From Ciona savignyi (lineage: Eukaryota > Chordata > Ascidiacea > Phlebobranchia > Cionidae): DNA of 64,000 nucleotides. How positions within the stretch are numbered: position 1 is the first letter of the stretch; each line of letters starts with the position of its first letter. This document shows positions 14,121 to 26,271 of the stretch, one piece after another. The stretch is from NCBI GenBank assembly GCA_000149265.1, contig CH003369.1, forward strand, positions 1 through 64,000. The letters are read 5' to 3'. The position numbers and the translations under genes are program-made. Below the pieces are notes generated by a model. That model saw nothing but the letters and a program-made list of their open reading frames with translations. It did not search any database and was not told where the DNA came from.

Positions 14121-16008
14121 TATTATGGGTCCCAATTGAAAAATTGGGACACATATTGTTTTTGTCCGTTTTTTTTTTCTTTTTTTTTTTTTCTTTTTTT
14201 TTTCGTCAAAGGTTTGACAGGCATGGCATGGCGCCCCGACATCTACCAGAAGGAATAATGGAATCGTTATGAAACTTATCTATTTGTTGGACAACATGGT
14301 CTAGATATGCATAAACCAAAATTTTGGGTGATAAATCAAGGGGAATTCCCCTGGGAAGTTAAAAACCAAAACGGTATTTTTTATGAACAAAATAGCTTTT
14401 TGTGGCATAGCGCTTAAACGACTGCTCCAATTTGAATAAGATTTGGTGGAACGTAAGTGCATTAGACACTGATTTAACACTTAGAAGAAATAAAAATTTT
14501 ACCTAGGAAAATACCCTAAAAAATAAGATTTTGTTCTCAAATCATGATTGTGACAGGCATGGCATGTCGCCCCGACATCTACCAGAAGGAATAACGGAAT
14601 CGTAATGAAACTTAGCCATGTGTTAGACAAGATGGTCTAGATATGCAGAAACCAACATTTTGGGTGATAAATCCAGGGGAATTCCCCTGGGAGGTTAAAA
14701 ACCAAAACGGTATTTTTTATGAAAAATTTAGATTTTTGTGGCATAGCGCTTAAACAGCTGCTCCAATTTGAATAAGATTTGGTGGAATGTAAGTGCATTA
14801 GGCACTGATTTAACACTTGGAAGAAATAAAAAATTTACCTAGGGAAATACCCTAAAAAAAGATTTTGTTCTCAAATCATGATTGTCACAGGAATGGCATG
14901 ACGCCCCGATATCTACCAGAAGGAATAATGAAATAGTAATAAGGCTTTGTCATTTGTTAGACAACATGGTCGAGATACGCAGGAGCAAAATTGTGGGTGA
15001 TAAATCTAGGGGAATTCCCCAGAGACGTTAATAACCAAAACGGTATTTTTTTCTAAAAAAAACTAGTTTTTTTGGCATAGCGCTTAAACTAATGCTTTAA
15101 TCTGATTTAAATTTGGTGAAATGTAAGTGCATTACCTACTAATTTAACAATTAGAAAAAATAAAAATTAATATTCAGGAAAATACCCTAAAAAATAAGAT
15201 TTTGTTCTCAAATCATGATTGTGACAGGCATGGCATGACGCCCCAACATCTACCAAAAGGAATAATAAAATAGTAATAAAGCTTTGTCATTTGTTAGACA
15301 ACATGGTCTAGATACACAGGAGCAAAATTGTGGGTGATAAATCTAGGGGAACTCCCCGGAGACGTTAAAATCCAAAACGGTTATTTTTCTGAAAAAATAG
15401 CTTTTCGGAACATAGCTTTTAACCGGCTGCTCTAATTTTGATCAGATTTGATGGAATGCTAGATCGTTTTCCACCCTGTGTAACTTAAAAGAAAGAAAAC
15501 ATTTACTTAGGGTAACTCACTTAAAAACGAAACGATGTTCCTGACTCATGATTGTGACAGGCATGCCACATTGCACTGACATCTCCAACAAGGATTCGTC
15601 AAATCGGATTAAAACTTTAATAATTGATAGTTAACACAACCCACATATGTAAAAACATAAACTTATTTACCAAGCCCATGGGGAATTCCCCGAAGCCATG
15701 AAAACTAAATCGAACTCTTTTAGGAATTTAGCTTTATTTCAATACAGCACTTAAAAAAAGCTTTAAATTAAAACATTTGTGATGAAATCTTTGTAAACCT
15801 ATCACGATTGTTCTTTTTACCTACACATGGAGAAGAAGTTTGGTTTGATAACTATGGGACCCATGAGTTTATGCTTGCAGAAACAATAACTACATACACA
15901 GCGTATAAAATACAAAATGTGGTTAGGGACCCTGTAGCATGAATATATGGCATACGACATGTGTTTTACAAATAGTGATGGTTAAACACGTGGTTGACAC
16001 TCTCTAGT
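14121..16008 (+). mobile_element. Tandem-unit repeat element, copy 1 (Helitron/Helentron-like?)
   Basis: The left end reads TATTATGGGTCCCAATT and carries a perfect 9-bp hairpin (stems 14129-14137 and 14142-14150). A T-rich tract follows, then repeats opening GACAGGCATGGCATG.CGCCCCGACATCTACC near 14216, 14551, 14885 and 15223, plus a worn unit near 15555. The period is about 335 bp. The right end is GGGACCCATG..TTTATGCTTGCAGAAAC and then CACGTGGTTGACACTCTCTAGT. No long coding frame and no clear target duplication are visible. A terminal hairpin, asymmetric ends and internal tandem units recall non-autonomous Helentron-type elements. That class assignment is inference. Confidence 0.65.
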
Positions 16009-16306
16009 GGGTATTGATTTTACTCCGTTATTTTTGCGTTACGCTAGTGACAGGCATGTCATATCGCTAGATTCTTGGCATGAAGGGCTTATCCAATCAG
16101 GTTAAAACTTACAGGGAATTTTAACTGGCATGCTCTTATTTTGCAGCGACCTTTAATTTGACTAAACGTTATACACTTTATTTAAGATATGCCAAAGGTG
16201 ATGAGGTAGCCAGGGAACCTGGTCATTTCTGCATGTAAAAATATACCAATCACTCAACAAGGGTTTTAAGAATAGTGGTGGATATCACGTGGTTGGCATT
16301 CTCTAG
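16009..16306 (+). repeat. Second, right-end-only fragment of the same element family
   Basis: It contains GACAGGCATGTCATATCGC, GATGAGGTAGCCAGGGAACC, TGCATGTAAAAATATACC and ends CACGTGGTTGGCATTCTCTAG. It resembles the 1550-1795 fragment more than copy 1, so it appears to be an older subfamily abutting copy 1. Confidence 0.5.
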
Positions 16307-16379
16307 TTTGCAGTGTTAGGCTACTTAACGGAGATTTAACTATACATAAATTTATCATTTATAAATGAGCTGTCGAAAA

Positions 16380-16506
16380 TAGCTTGGTTGCGACTCCTTT
16401 CAGCAAACGGTTCAAAAGTGGTCATTGGCAAGTCGGTTGTGTCCATGTCAATGTACTGCGGACATCGCCCGAACCCAGTGGTTTAATACGTTGAAACAAT
16501 TTTGAA
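16380..16506 (+). repeat. Diverged SINE body fragment
   Basis: The order AAGTCGGTTGTGTCC, then GCGGACATCGCC, then GAACCCAGTGGTTTAAT matches the SINE middle section seen intact at 36.0 and 36.4 kb. The tRNA-like head is worn and the tail is missing. Confidence 0.45.
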
Positions 16507-16784
16507 CTGTCTTTGATTTTTTTATCAATATTAATACATAGCAAACGGAACATGCTGCTGCTTACATATATACCACTATTACTAATAGTTACTACACTTG
16601 ATTTATCTGTTTAATTGTATTTAATATTATGCACATAGAACTTTTTTTTCTAGATGTTTAAAGTACAATAACTGTATTGCACCTAATTTATTTTTTGGCC
16701 TTTCTCAGTGTATTTTTAACCGGCTTCTAGCTTCTAGAGGAATTTAATTTTTATTTATTTTTTTCACTTTAAACGTATAAAGTC

Positions 16785-16832
16785 TTCCCCCCATCCACCT
16801 ACCTACCTACCTCCCCCCATCCAACCCGCCTG
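16785..16832. repeat. C-rich microsatellite, CTAC repeats between CCCCCC runs
   Basis: Four CTAC-type units sit between two CCCCCCATCCA blocks. This is a strongly strand-asymmetric simple repeat in otherwise AT-rich sequence. Confidence 0.7.
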
Positions 16833-16933
16833 GAGGTAGGTTACTCCGTTTTGTCAGCACACTTTTTTAAGGTTTTAACTTCATTAATTTTGATTTAAAT
16901 TAAATTGTTGACGCAATTTGCTAAATGTAAGAT

Positions 16934-17005
16934 TTAACCATAGAATACTATATAGTATTCTATGGCATTCCTTACATTCTTTATATAGTATTCTATGGTT
17001 TAACC
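16934..17005. repeat. Nested perfect palindrome and inverted repeat
   Basis: A perfect 28-bp palindrome occupies 16938-16965 (half-site CCATAGAATACTAT). Its left arm, extended to TTAACCATAGAATACTATATA, is repeated in inverted order at 16983-17004. The whole could form a cruciform or hairpin and may be the core of a small MITE. Confidence 0.6.
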
Positions 17006-17942
17006 ATACAGTACTAATATATGGTTTAACGGTCACTTTACTTTTTCTCGTTATACTCGTGTATTTACAAATGTGTTTTAACAACTGTATTTATTCCGTT
17101 TATCTTGATATTGGGTGGGAGCCCACCTCGGTTGCTAACGTTTTTTTTTATATAACTGTGCTATTTTTTATAAAGTAATAATGAAGCAAAAACAAACAAA
17201 CTCTCTTTGCACTTAAAATAAAAAAGCGTTTATCACGTGTGTATAACGCAAATATTTAAAACTGGTAAATTGCCTGTGTGCGTAACCATGATAAATATTT
17301 TGTACTGCAGTTTAGGAATGGCGACAGAGAACTTGAGAACAAATCGTTTCGCTTGAGTAGTCGATGACGTCACCGTTAGCAACCTACGTGGTAACCAACA
17401 ATGCCGCAGTCAACACACTTCGCACAGCTGAGTTCATTTGTTCAGATCAACGTGTGGTATCAGGTGTCTTATAAGTGTGGATGACACAATAAAATTGCTT
17501 AGATGATTGGTTTAAGTAGCTGAGAATTAAATAAGGTTTTGTATGATTCAAACATCATACCGTATTCATCAAGTCCAAGGGACTTTATATGGGCCGTATT
17601 TAAAGACGGGATGAGTGAAACTACATACTAAAAAGAAGGATAGGGTGTTGGTGTTAAAGTTATGATTTGTGTTGGATGTAGTATTAACATGAGGGTTACA
17701 GTTTCAGTTAGTTATCTTTGTTTTGTTGTCTAGTCCATCTTAAAAGCACCACTAATGCATCCCTCAGTTTTTTTCAATTGTAATACATCCATACACATGC
17801 AAGAACTAAATATCATTGTCAATTTAATTGTTATTGCATTTATTTTATATTAGGTAGTGAAATTCTTCACTTGCCCTAAATTAAACTACTATATCATTAT
17901 ATATCCACGATTTCTCCAGACTAACTGTTTTTTTTCTTTTAG
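17006..17942. other. Upstream region of STMND1, no gene seen
   Basis: No coding exon or repeat is recognised. It ends in a strong pyrimidine tract and AG (17941-17942) just 28 bp before the STMND1 start codon. Confidence 0.4.
17925..17942 (+). promoter_or_regulatory. Splice acceptor just upstream of the STMND1 ATG
   Basis: A run of T/C ending TTTTAG lies 28 bp before the ATG. It could be the end of a 5' UTR intron or a trans-splicing (outron) acceptor. Spliced-leader trans-splicing is established in Ciona. The sequence alone does not decide between the two. Confidence 0.5.
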
Positions 17943-17970
17943 CAAGTAGAGAAAAGAAAGGTCTACAATA

Positions 17971-20191
17971 ATGGGTTGTGGGCCATCCAAAGATAGTGTG
18001 AAAGCTATTACTACTAATGAAGATGGTCAAATTGTAAGACATATTTTTAACAAACCATTTTAATCATTTTTAGTTGAGCAATTGTTTTCTTAAAAAAGTT
18101 TAGAATTCGGGTGGGTCACCTTTTTATAACTTTAAAAAATCTTTTCTCAGAGATCCAAAATTGCTTCGAAAACCAAAGTCGTGTCAACAAAACAGTCAAT
18201 GATCAATGAATCCGATGCAACAATAGTGGAATCAAATAAATCCACATCAGCTAAGAGCAGAGACAGTGGCATTCAGGAAATGGTAATTTTAAAATTATAT
18301 GTCATATTTGATTGGTTTCAGTTCACCTCAAAAGTGCAGTTCTTATTTATTAATACATTTTAGATATATATTCTAGTCTAGTAGGTAAATAGCCTACGTA
18401 TAATTCCTCTAGGTTTTAATATCTGCATTTGTAAATAGGATTATGGTCAACTGAATGACATCATTACGGAAAATTCTGACCCAAATCTAGTACAGCGAAT
18501 AGAAACTGATGGGCGACCACAAACACCTGGTATGGTATTTTCGAAATATTTTTGGTATTTTGAGTTAATTTAGGTTTTCTTATCCGGAGCTGTTCTTACC
18601 CCCAGATTTTGAATTGGTAGGCCAGCAGTTTAACAGCAAAAGTGCTGGAAGAGAACGAATGAGATCCAAAGCCATTCTGGAAGAGCTTGAGGCAGAGGGC
18701 TTAATAACAAGTACAGTGTTGTTTTTATCATTTAATTTTTTGATAGGAAAGTCCTAAACATGTCTTATGAGTCAGCACTTAAATTTGTTTGGTGCCTTCA
18801 GTTTGGAGTAAGGTACAGTATACCCTGCCCAAATCCATATGTTTGTCACATATTTAAGATATAACATGGTATTCATGGAATACAAGTCGAAGTAACAGAG
18901 CACCACATAAATTTGCTGTCATCAAAACCTAAATAATTCTTGGTATCTAACTAAAAATTTAAGTAACAATCCTAAATTTATGATTTCTGTAGCTTATTTC
19001 TAATGTGACAAGATCTGCATGTAAAAACAAAGTTAGTTTAATTTAAATAGGCAAGTGTACTCTTCCTCAGTATTAATTATTTCCAACCTCTATTTAAAGG
19101 TACAAAAGTCGAAAAAGGGGGAGCTTCTTTTGAGGTTAAAGTTGGGCCGTCACAACTCCTGGAGCCACTTGCTCCAATCAGACGTCCCCCACCCAGGTTG
19201 GAAAAGCTAAAACGTGAGCCGAGCAGTTTAACAAAAGCCGACTTGGATCATAAGTTGAAAGCTGCAGAAGAACGGAGAAAGGTAAAATCTCATTAGATAT
19301 AGTTATCTTTCTTGTCTTTACCTCATTGTACAACTTAAACTATACATTTATTTATGTGGTTTTGTAAACAAACATTTCATATATATTAGAAAACTTTGGA
19401 AAAAAAAACAAGTCGACTTGCTATGCAGCTTGCTAAAGATAAAGAACTTGCAAAGAAGATAGAAATTAATTCGGTGAGATGTCTCTTTTGTTAAGTTTCT
19501 ATGAACAAGTTTTTATGTGGCAAAAGGAAAAAGTGTACATATAATATATATGTTTTAGATTTGACATTTTAAAAAATGTGTTATTTGTACAAAGCATATA
19601 GTTCAACGACAGTAGCAAATTTGTCGGAGTTCTAAAAAGGAATTGCGACCGGGTTAAACAAAAGAAGTCTCTCATATACACCAGTCTTCAATAGATCCAG
19701 TAACTTACCTGTATCCAACTTGCATGTTTAATTTCATCCTCTTTCACTCACTGTTAGTATCAGTCATATTTACACAGGGTAATTTGTACATATTTAATAA
19801 TTTAATAACTCACAACCTTTTAAATACACAGGTTCAATGTTATGTCTAATAAAGTTAACTTGTCCCAAAACACAATCCCCCTAAACAATGTTATATACCA
19901 CATAAGTCGGTTATGTCCGATCTTACCTTCCTGTGTTGCTATTAGTCACCATAAATTATTGCATCTAAACTTATTAATTCTAGTTGTTTGCAGGATACTC
20001 TGGAATATGAAAATCAGCTATCCAGAGATCCATTTAACCAAGCCAGAGGAGATGTGGTTCATAATACCGATCCTAAGAAGACAATATTTGACGAGGGAAG
20101 TCTCAGCAGCTTGGAAGACGGGGATGCGGCAAACAACACAAAGGCCTCTGACGACTTTTACACCAATTTAAACTCTCAGATTTTTGACTAA
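17971..20191 (+). CDS. STMND1: Stathmin domain-containing protein 1 (STMND1) homologue
   Basis: Seven coding exons: 17971-18033, 18151-18282, 18439-18529, 18606-18710, 19100-19281, 19390-19473 and 19994-20191. They join in frame to 284 aa. The protein opens MGCGPS, the same N-terminus as vertebrate STMND1, with Gly2 (myristoylation) and Cys3 (palmitoylation) suited to membrane anchoring. Family blocks follow: SKAILEELEAEGLI (about 117-129), RRPPPRLEKLK (about 157-167) and a charged stathmin-like helix with KLKAAEERRKK (about 181-220). The last exon adds an acidic 65-residue tail ending DFYTNLNSQIFD. Stathmin domains bind tubulin, but whether this divergent one does is not shown by the sequence. 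The gene is compact, with introns from about 75 to 520 bp. Confidence 0.88.
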
Positions 20192-20552
20192 AAAAGGCAA
20201 ACATATTTATACTTACAACTCAAGCCTTAATGTCGAGTTACACATTAAGTCAACTCTAAGTAACAGGGTACGAGTAATACGCAATTCATTTTATCCATTT
20301 ACACTGTAGCAAACCAGTTTGTTTACTTTAATGTTAAAACAGATTCTTCCATATATAACTTATTGCTTGTTGAAATTGTTTTTTTCCGTCCAGTGTTTCA
20401 TACTTTTGTGCTTAAAATTGCCCTAAACTGTCCATAGTCAGATAACTGTGTTTTTAATTAGAATATCTTTCCTGTGCATATTTTCAAAGCTTTTAGTTTT
20501 TCATATTTTTATACAAAATTAGATAAAAAATGAAATTGTTTTCTCTTTTGTT

Positions 20553-20558
20553 AATAAA
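20553..20558 (+). terminator. Polyadenylation signal, STMND1
   Basis: An AATAAA hexamer lies 361 bp after the STMND1 stop in AT-rich sequence, and is the likeliest 3' processing signal for that transcript. Confidence 0.55.
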
Positions 20559-21223
20559 GCATAGCAGACAAAATATATTCCTAAAAAAATAATAATTATT
20601 TTTTTACTGACGTATATAAGAGATAAATGAGCAAAGAATAAAAACAGCACAAAAAATAGATATTGAACATCTATGTAAATTTCTGTTAGTCTATACATCT
20701 TGCCAATATTGGGGAATTAAAAAAATTGCAATAATTTAAGCAAAACTTTAATTAAGAAATAAATCTCATATGTTGCTTTAAAAAAATATTGGTAAAACCT
20801 TGTTTAATGAGTGAAATTTAATATTGTGCAGTGGGGTAGCTAAATGTTATAAATTTTAAAGAAGCCTTTTTTGACACGTTTCATGTTGACAAACACATGT
20901 ATTTGTAAACAGATTTACCACACAATATAAATGGTCTTATTTTACAACTTTTTATACAATTATAATTAATAAGAATGCATATACCATCTGAACAATATAC
21001 CCATTAATAAATATACATATATATATATTGCAAAATCAGATAAATAAAAATCAGAATATTGACATATGAAGGAATAAAGCGGCCAGAAGTAAAATTAGAG
21101 GAAGTAAAATGTGTTCTCTTGGAAATCTGCAGTCATCTATGAGAATAAATCAATTTGGGTTGCGAATTTCTGAACATGCGTGGATATTATCTTTTACTGC
21201 TTCCATTGCATCTATTACTTAAT
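20559..21223. other. Convergent spacer between STMND1 and syntaxin A
   Basis: This AT-rich spacer sits between two genes pointing at each other and presumably holds the end of the syntaxin A 3' UTR. I see no clear AATAAA on the minus strand and no gene or repeat. Confidence 0.4.
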
Positions 21224-24200
21224 TTAATTCTTCTTAGTTGAGAATACAATAATAATAACAATAATAGCGATGGCCACAAGCAGAAGAATAAAACAGAAGA
21301 ACTTCTTTTTTCTTGCAGATGACTAGAAATAAACAAAATATTAGTAAGCTAAATATGGAAGTTTAAATTGCTTATCAGTACAGCAATACTATATAATTTC
21401 CAAATACAAATCTCAGTCACATGCATACGTTAGGGGCAGTCTTGAAACTACTAAGCTAACCATCTGGCGATCTGGGTATGTTTGACAATACCCACTCAAT
21501 GTTGCCTTTGTATGTGTACTTTACACAACATATTTTCAATATTAAATATTTAATGGAAAACATGTGCATTCAAAATTTTAACATCCTTATTCAGTTTAAA
21601 GATTGGTTTATTTTTTTTGAATAAAAAAATTAGTAAACCCGTGTGTTCGACCAGTTTACTCTAACCGGTAAAGAGCAGACAGATTCTGGGACAAACTGGT
21701 TTAAGAACCTCTATGCGCGGACAGCGCAGATATGTTTCTGGGTAAGGCACAAACGGGCAAATAATGATGGCCACTTCGACGCAACGGATTAGAAAAATAA
21801 TACAACATTGGTCACCATACATGCCTACCTGGCTAGAACGAGCTTGAACCAGTTGAACATTCCCCTGTACAACGTCTTGTTCTGCATGCTCCACATTTGC
21901 CTCTATGCTGTCTATGTACATGTGTAAGGAAATACAACAAATAACCAAAAAGAGCCAACCATGCCCATAAACACCAAACTAATAAAAATATACATTTAAG
22001 TGAACCTTGCATTTCAGGTGACTTAAAAATGTTTACTCCAAAATATCAAACAATAATATTTCTAATTCAATTATAGAATGTCCAATTTGACCAGATGGAT
22101 TGGTATGGTTGAACCTAAGAATATGAAGTTAATACATCGAAACCTCCCGACGTGAATTCATATAAATCCTCAACCAATAACTTGGGTTACCAAATTTACA
22201 TTGTATAATTTATATGCATAAAATACTTGCTAAAGACAATGTTCATAATATATTTTTACCATGTTTTACAGTGCTACCAAAATGTTGTGCCAGGCTAACA
22301 CTGCATAACATATCAACCGAAGTATTGTTACTGAAAGTTTCAACCCCATTGTACAATATACTAGTCCCAAAGTAAACTGCAAACAAACTAAAATAATACT
22401 AGTAATTAATACTGCTGGCTACTTAAAAGCCCATAACCGCTAATAAATTCATGCATATTAAAACTTACCAATCATTTCTCCTTGTTCATGAACCATTGTA
22501 CCAAGGGGTCCTTGAAAATCATATTCACATCAATTATGTCCGCCTGTGCCGAAAAGTGTAGGTGAATTAATTGAAATGTTGTCAAGCAGTGATCACTTTA
22601 AATACACTGAAACAATCAGCTTTCTTTATTTATAATTTTAAAAATATGGACTAGCACTTGGAAAAATTAAAAACGACAAAAGTTTCACTAATTTAGGTAA
22701 CCTCAAGTTGGCGAATGGATGTTTCACGCTCCTCTATCTCTTGTAATTCCTCAGATGTGACAGTGGCTTGTTGTTGATCTTGCATTGATCTGTAAAATAC
22801 AAAGTTACCAGACATTACTAGAAGGAAGACAAATGTCGGGGCGATATGGCATGCCTGTCACAATCATGATTCAGGAACATATCTTCGTTTTTAAGGATAT
22901 TACCCTACGTAAATGTTTTCTTTCTTTTAATTGGCACATATTTGGCTAATCGTCCAACAATTGGAGCAGTTGTTTTAGCACTTTGCTCAAAAAAATCTAA
23001 TACAAAAAATACCAAACGTCCCAGGGGTATTCCCTTGGATTTATCACCCAAAATTTTGGTTTCTTAACAAATGACAAAGTTTCAGTATGATTTCATTATT
23101 ACTCTGGTAGATGTCGGGGCAACATGCCATGCATGTCAAGCGTTTAACAAAAAATAAAAAAAACACGGACAAAAAGACGATATGTGTCCCATTTTTGCAA
23201 ATGGTCCTACAACCCATAATCATACTAGTTTTAAGACATTGGTACAATTACTGTAATCTGGTAGCGTACTAGGCATGTTTAAAAATTGAAATACCCCTGT
23301 ATATTAATGAGGACATCTGATCCCATATCCTGATGCAAAGTGCTTGATGCTCTGACTCTTGCAACACATTCTTTCTCAGTGTTAGCTGCTTCTCTCTGGA
23401 CAGCTTGGAAAGAGTTAAGAACGTCACTGAAGTCGGCCATCAGTCGCTCAGTTTGAGTTTTACGCCGTCGCTGTAGAAACATAAAACTAATTTTTAAATA
23501 ATACCAGATTCAAAATACTTTCACAGTTCAGGCTACCAGATTCCATTAGTCATTTTTATAAAAATTAAGGTTTTTACTACAAGTGGTTAAAAAGCTAGTA
23601 GAGGTATAAGAAAAATTTGATCATTTTAAAGTTAGAAAAAACACAATCAAACTGCTTCATATAAATAGAGAAAGTAATGACCAAGAAAATTCATAAAAAA
23701 ACTTACTTGTTCTGCAGCTGCAGGGGCAGAAGGTAATCCTTTGACATCTTTAAGACATCGAGCGGTATCTTTTGATATCTGATTGGTGTGATGTTGCCGC
23801 TGGTGTCTGCAAAAAAAAGCAGTAAAAAGTTGCTCTCAATACATGCATAAAGACACAACCCACTAGATAATAGATGTACTCAGTACTGCGACCTTTAAGC
23901 AAATAATTCGACTTAGTACCAATGAGCCAACAAACATAATACTACACACACATACCCACATATATATATATAAATACATTATTACATATTACAAACATGA
24001 ACTAATGAGAAAACAAAAACTTACAGTCTGTTTCTTAGATCTATTGTGTCTTGATTCGTTCCGAGTTGATTCACCATTCGCTTCACGTCTTGGACTGAAA
24101 ATTTAAAAAGGCAAAAAAGATAATAAATAATTTAATAAGTATCAACTCTATTTTCCCATATCGGTACTAAATATATATTACCCAGGTTTGGAAATATTTG

Positions 24201-25489
24201 CACTGTTGTATGACCTGTAATTATACAGACTTCGTTTCAGGCGTGAGATCTCATTAATGCTACTTTACAAAAGTATTTATATTGAACTAAGTTTTATTGT
24301 TGACTGATAAATATTAGATTCAAAATTATACAGGCCGAAAGTATTCAGTATATGTCATGAAAAATGTTAACACTTTTTGTTTAGTTTCAATATATTATTT
24401 TGTATGATTGTTATATTAAAATGTGTTAACCAATTTTTAAGGGATCGCGAATCGCTATTCGCGAACCAATTTTAAAGTTCGCATATTACAAAATTTAACA
24501 AAATTGCGAAAATATAAATTACGTTACTGATTTCGCGCATTTTAATAATAAATCATCAACACGGTAAATATAACATCGTTTGCCTTCAACATAACATTTA
24601 ACAATCACCATTACTATTACATTTATTTACCTTGCCTTTACTTTGCATTATTGAAGCATAATAAGCATTTCTATCACAACGCAACAATAGCCATTATGCG
24701 TTAATATACCACGATTCCTTTATTTATGATTGGTGGAGATGCGACACGGCCCTTTATAATAAGGTTATATGGTGTTTTTACAAGTAAGATTACTCGTTTC
24801 AAAGGCTTCGTTTCGTCGATATTCGTCCTATCCTACACGCATTAACTATCGATACGTTTTTTGCAGTTTATCATTACTACTAAAAAACGGTAGTGATTGC
24901 TTTATGAAATATGATTCTGGTCATTTAAGAATTAGTTTGAGAGCTTTTGAAACCGCATTTTAAGGCAATTTAACATAGCCAACGTGCGAAAACGATTTTC
25001 TCCTAACCCACGCATTTCGCGAATCGTTTTAAAACCATTAATTCGAACCTTGTATTATTTTAAAATATTTTAAAATACCTAAGTATCCCATATTGTGCAT
25101 CCCTACTCCTAAATGAACAAATAGAAGATATAATGAATAGATTAAAATAATTTAGAATTGGATTCAAAACACATTTTTCTATATTATGCATTTGTTTAGT
25201 AGGTACCAATACGAACGAGTGTAAAAATGAGCAATTCTAATAAAAATTATTTTTACAGTACCGGTACCATACGGTATGTTATTATACAGCATTTAAATTA
25301 AATAACATTATGGATAGCATGTGTTAACATCATACCATTTTGTGAAATCTTTTGAATATTTGTTCCAATAAGTTGAGTAAGTCTGGTATAATCCTGTGTT
25401 CCACCTGCATTTTGGTATGACCCACTGTTGTACAATGTCGAGTTATTGGAGCCTCCATCGCTTGTTAAATCTCCTCGTCCATAAGACAT
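21224..25489 (-). CDS. STX7/12-like: Syntaxin-7/12-like endosomal Q-SNARE (gene A), frameshifted in exon 6
   Basis: Eight exons in transcript order: 25489-25336, 24094-24025, 23806-23707, 23470-23295, 22789-22702, 22543-22469, 21911-21829 and 21322-21224. They give 280 aa once the frameshift is allowed for. The start MSYGRGD resembles human STX12 (MSYGPLD). Next come an N-terminal Habc region with [18 protein letters not shown], the block [20 protein letters not shown] (about 114-133), a SNARE motif (about 187-248) with zero-layer Gln in HEQGE, and a C-terminal membrane anchor (about 256-275). Family role: fusion at early and late endosomes. Exon 6 is 75 nt, against 73 in the sister gene. A CCCC run at 22505-22508 adds 2 nt and breaks the frame. 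The rest is intact, so an assembly error is likely. The alternative is a recent null allele. Confidence 0.85.
22469..22543 (-). other. Exon 6 of syntaxin A with a 2-nt frameshift
   Basis: The exon starts in frame ([12 protein letters not shown]), then shifts at GGACCCCTTGG and would stop at TGA. After the shift, the expected family residues resume in another frame (MVHEQGEMI), followed by a good GTAAGT donor. Removing two C restores the [14 protein letters not shown] type of sequence seen in the sister gene and in vertebrate syntaxins. Confidence 0.85.
22808..23226 (-). mobile_element. Truncated inverted copy of the tandem-unit element in syntaxin A intron 4
   Basis: Read on the minus strand it starts ATTATGGG near 23226, has the hairpin stem (23186-23194 with 23199-23207, partly decayed), the T-rich tract, and GACA..CATGGCATG.TGCCCCGACATCTACC near 23110. 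It ends inside a second unit near 22830. The right-end block is absent. Confidence 0.65.
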
Positions 25490-26271
25490 GTTCAATGGTA
25501 TTTATGTGTAAAATGTTTGATTTTCAATAAACAATAGCATTTAGTATAAAGATCTGGTTAAAAGAAGGATTAATTCGACATTAGTTGCAGATTTAACTTG
25601 CTCACCCAAAACAATGTATTGATTTGGTTATTATAAAAGGTTAATACTAGTAGATAAAATTTTCCATCTCAGCTTATTCAGTGAAATCCTTAACAGAAAA
25701 ATCTGCCTTGTAAAATCAACGAATTAAAATTATATAGTCTTTACAGAATCGTTGTCATTACATTTAGAATTCATAGGCCTTAGTAACGACTATGCAATCA
25801 ATATTAAATTATAAGGAAAGAGGCTGCTCGGTGCTGTGTGCGACACTTTACCTTGTCTCGTACCGTATTATTTCAGATTACTTTTGTTTTATAGTTTCTA
25901 AAAGTATGACATCTTAGAAATAATCTGCAGTGTTTAACAATAAAAATAAATATTAAAATAGCTTAAGTTTTATATTAATATATTTACCTATAACAACTAA
26001 TATGTGTTAATAATTTATCATAATTTTAATTTACAATTTATTTTTATCAGAAATGTTTAGATAAAGCGGACAAAATTCTCAATTTGGATACAAATTTAAA
26101 TATATTTAAACACTGCAGTTACAAAGTTTCACGTGATCGGTTGCGGAGCGTCACAGATGACTGAGTTTTGGTTATATTTTATTTTTGTTTGTGTTTCCTA
26201 TGACCGATTGCTAAAATTAATCCCGTCCGAATGATAAAGCACTAAGAGCAACTAAGCAAGTTACAAACATA
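25490..26271. promoter_or_regulatory. Divergent spacer between syntaxin A and gamma-SNAP
   Basis: This 782-bp spacer separates two start codons pointing away from each other, so both promoters should lie here, perhaps shared. It has no ORF or repeat I recognise. A palindromic E-box TCACGTGA is at 26129-26136, 136 bp before the gamma-SNAP ATG. That core is shared with the CLEAR/M-box site bound by TFEB/MITF factors. One such 8-mer per 64 kb is expected by chance. Confidence 0.35.

Noticed and set aside
24420-25110. Sequence with TCGCGAAT blocks and a GTGCATCCCTA-type right end resembling a hAT MITE
   Set aside because: No matching left terminal repeat and no target duplication found, so not called.
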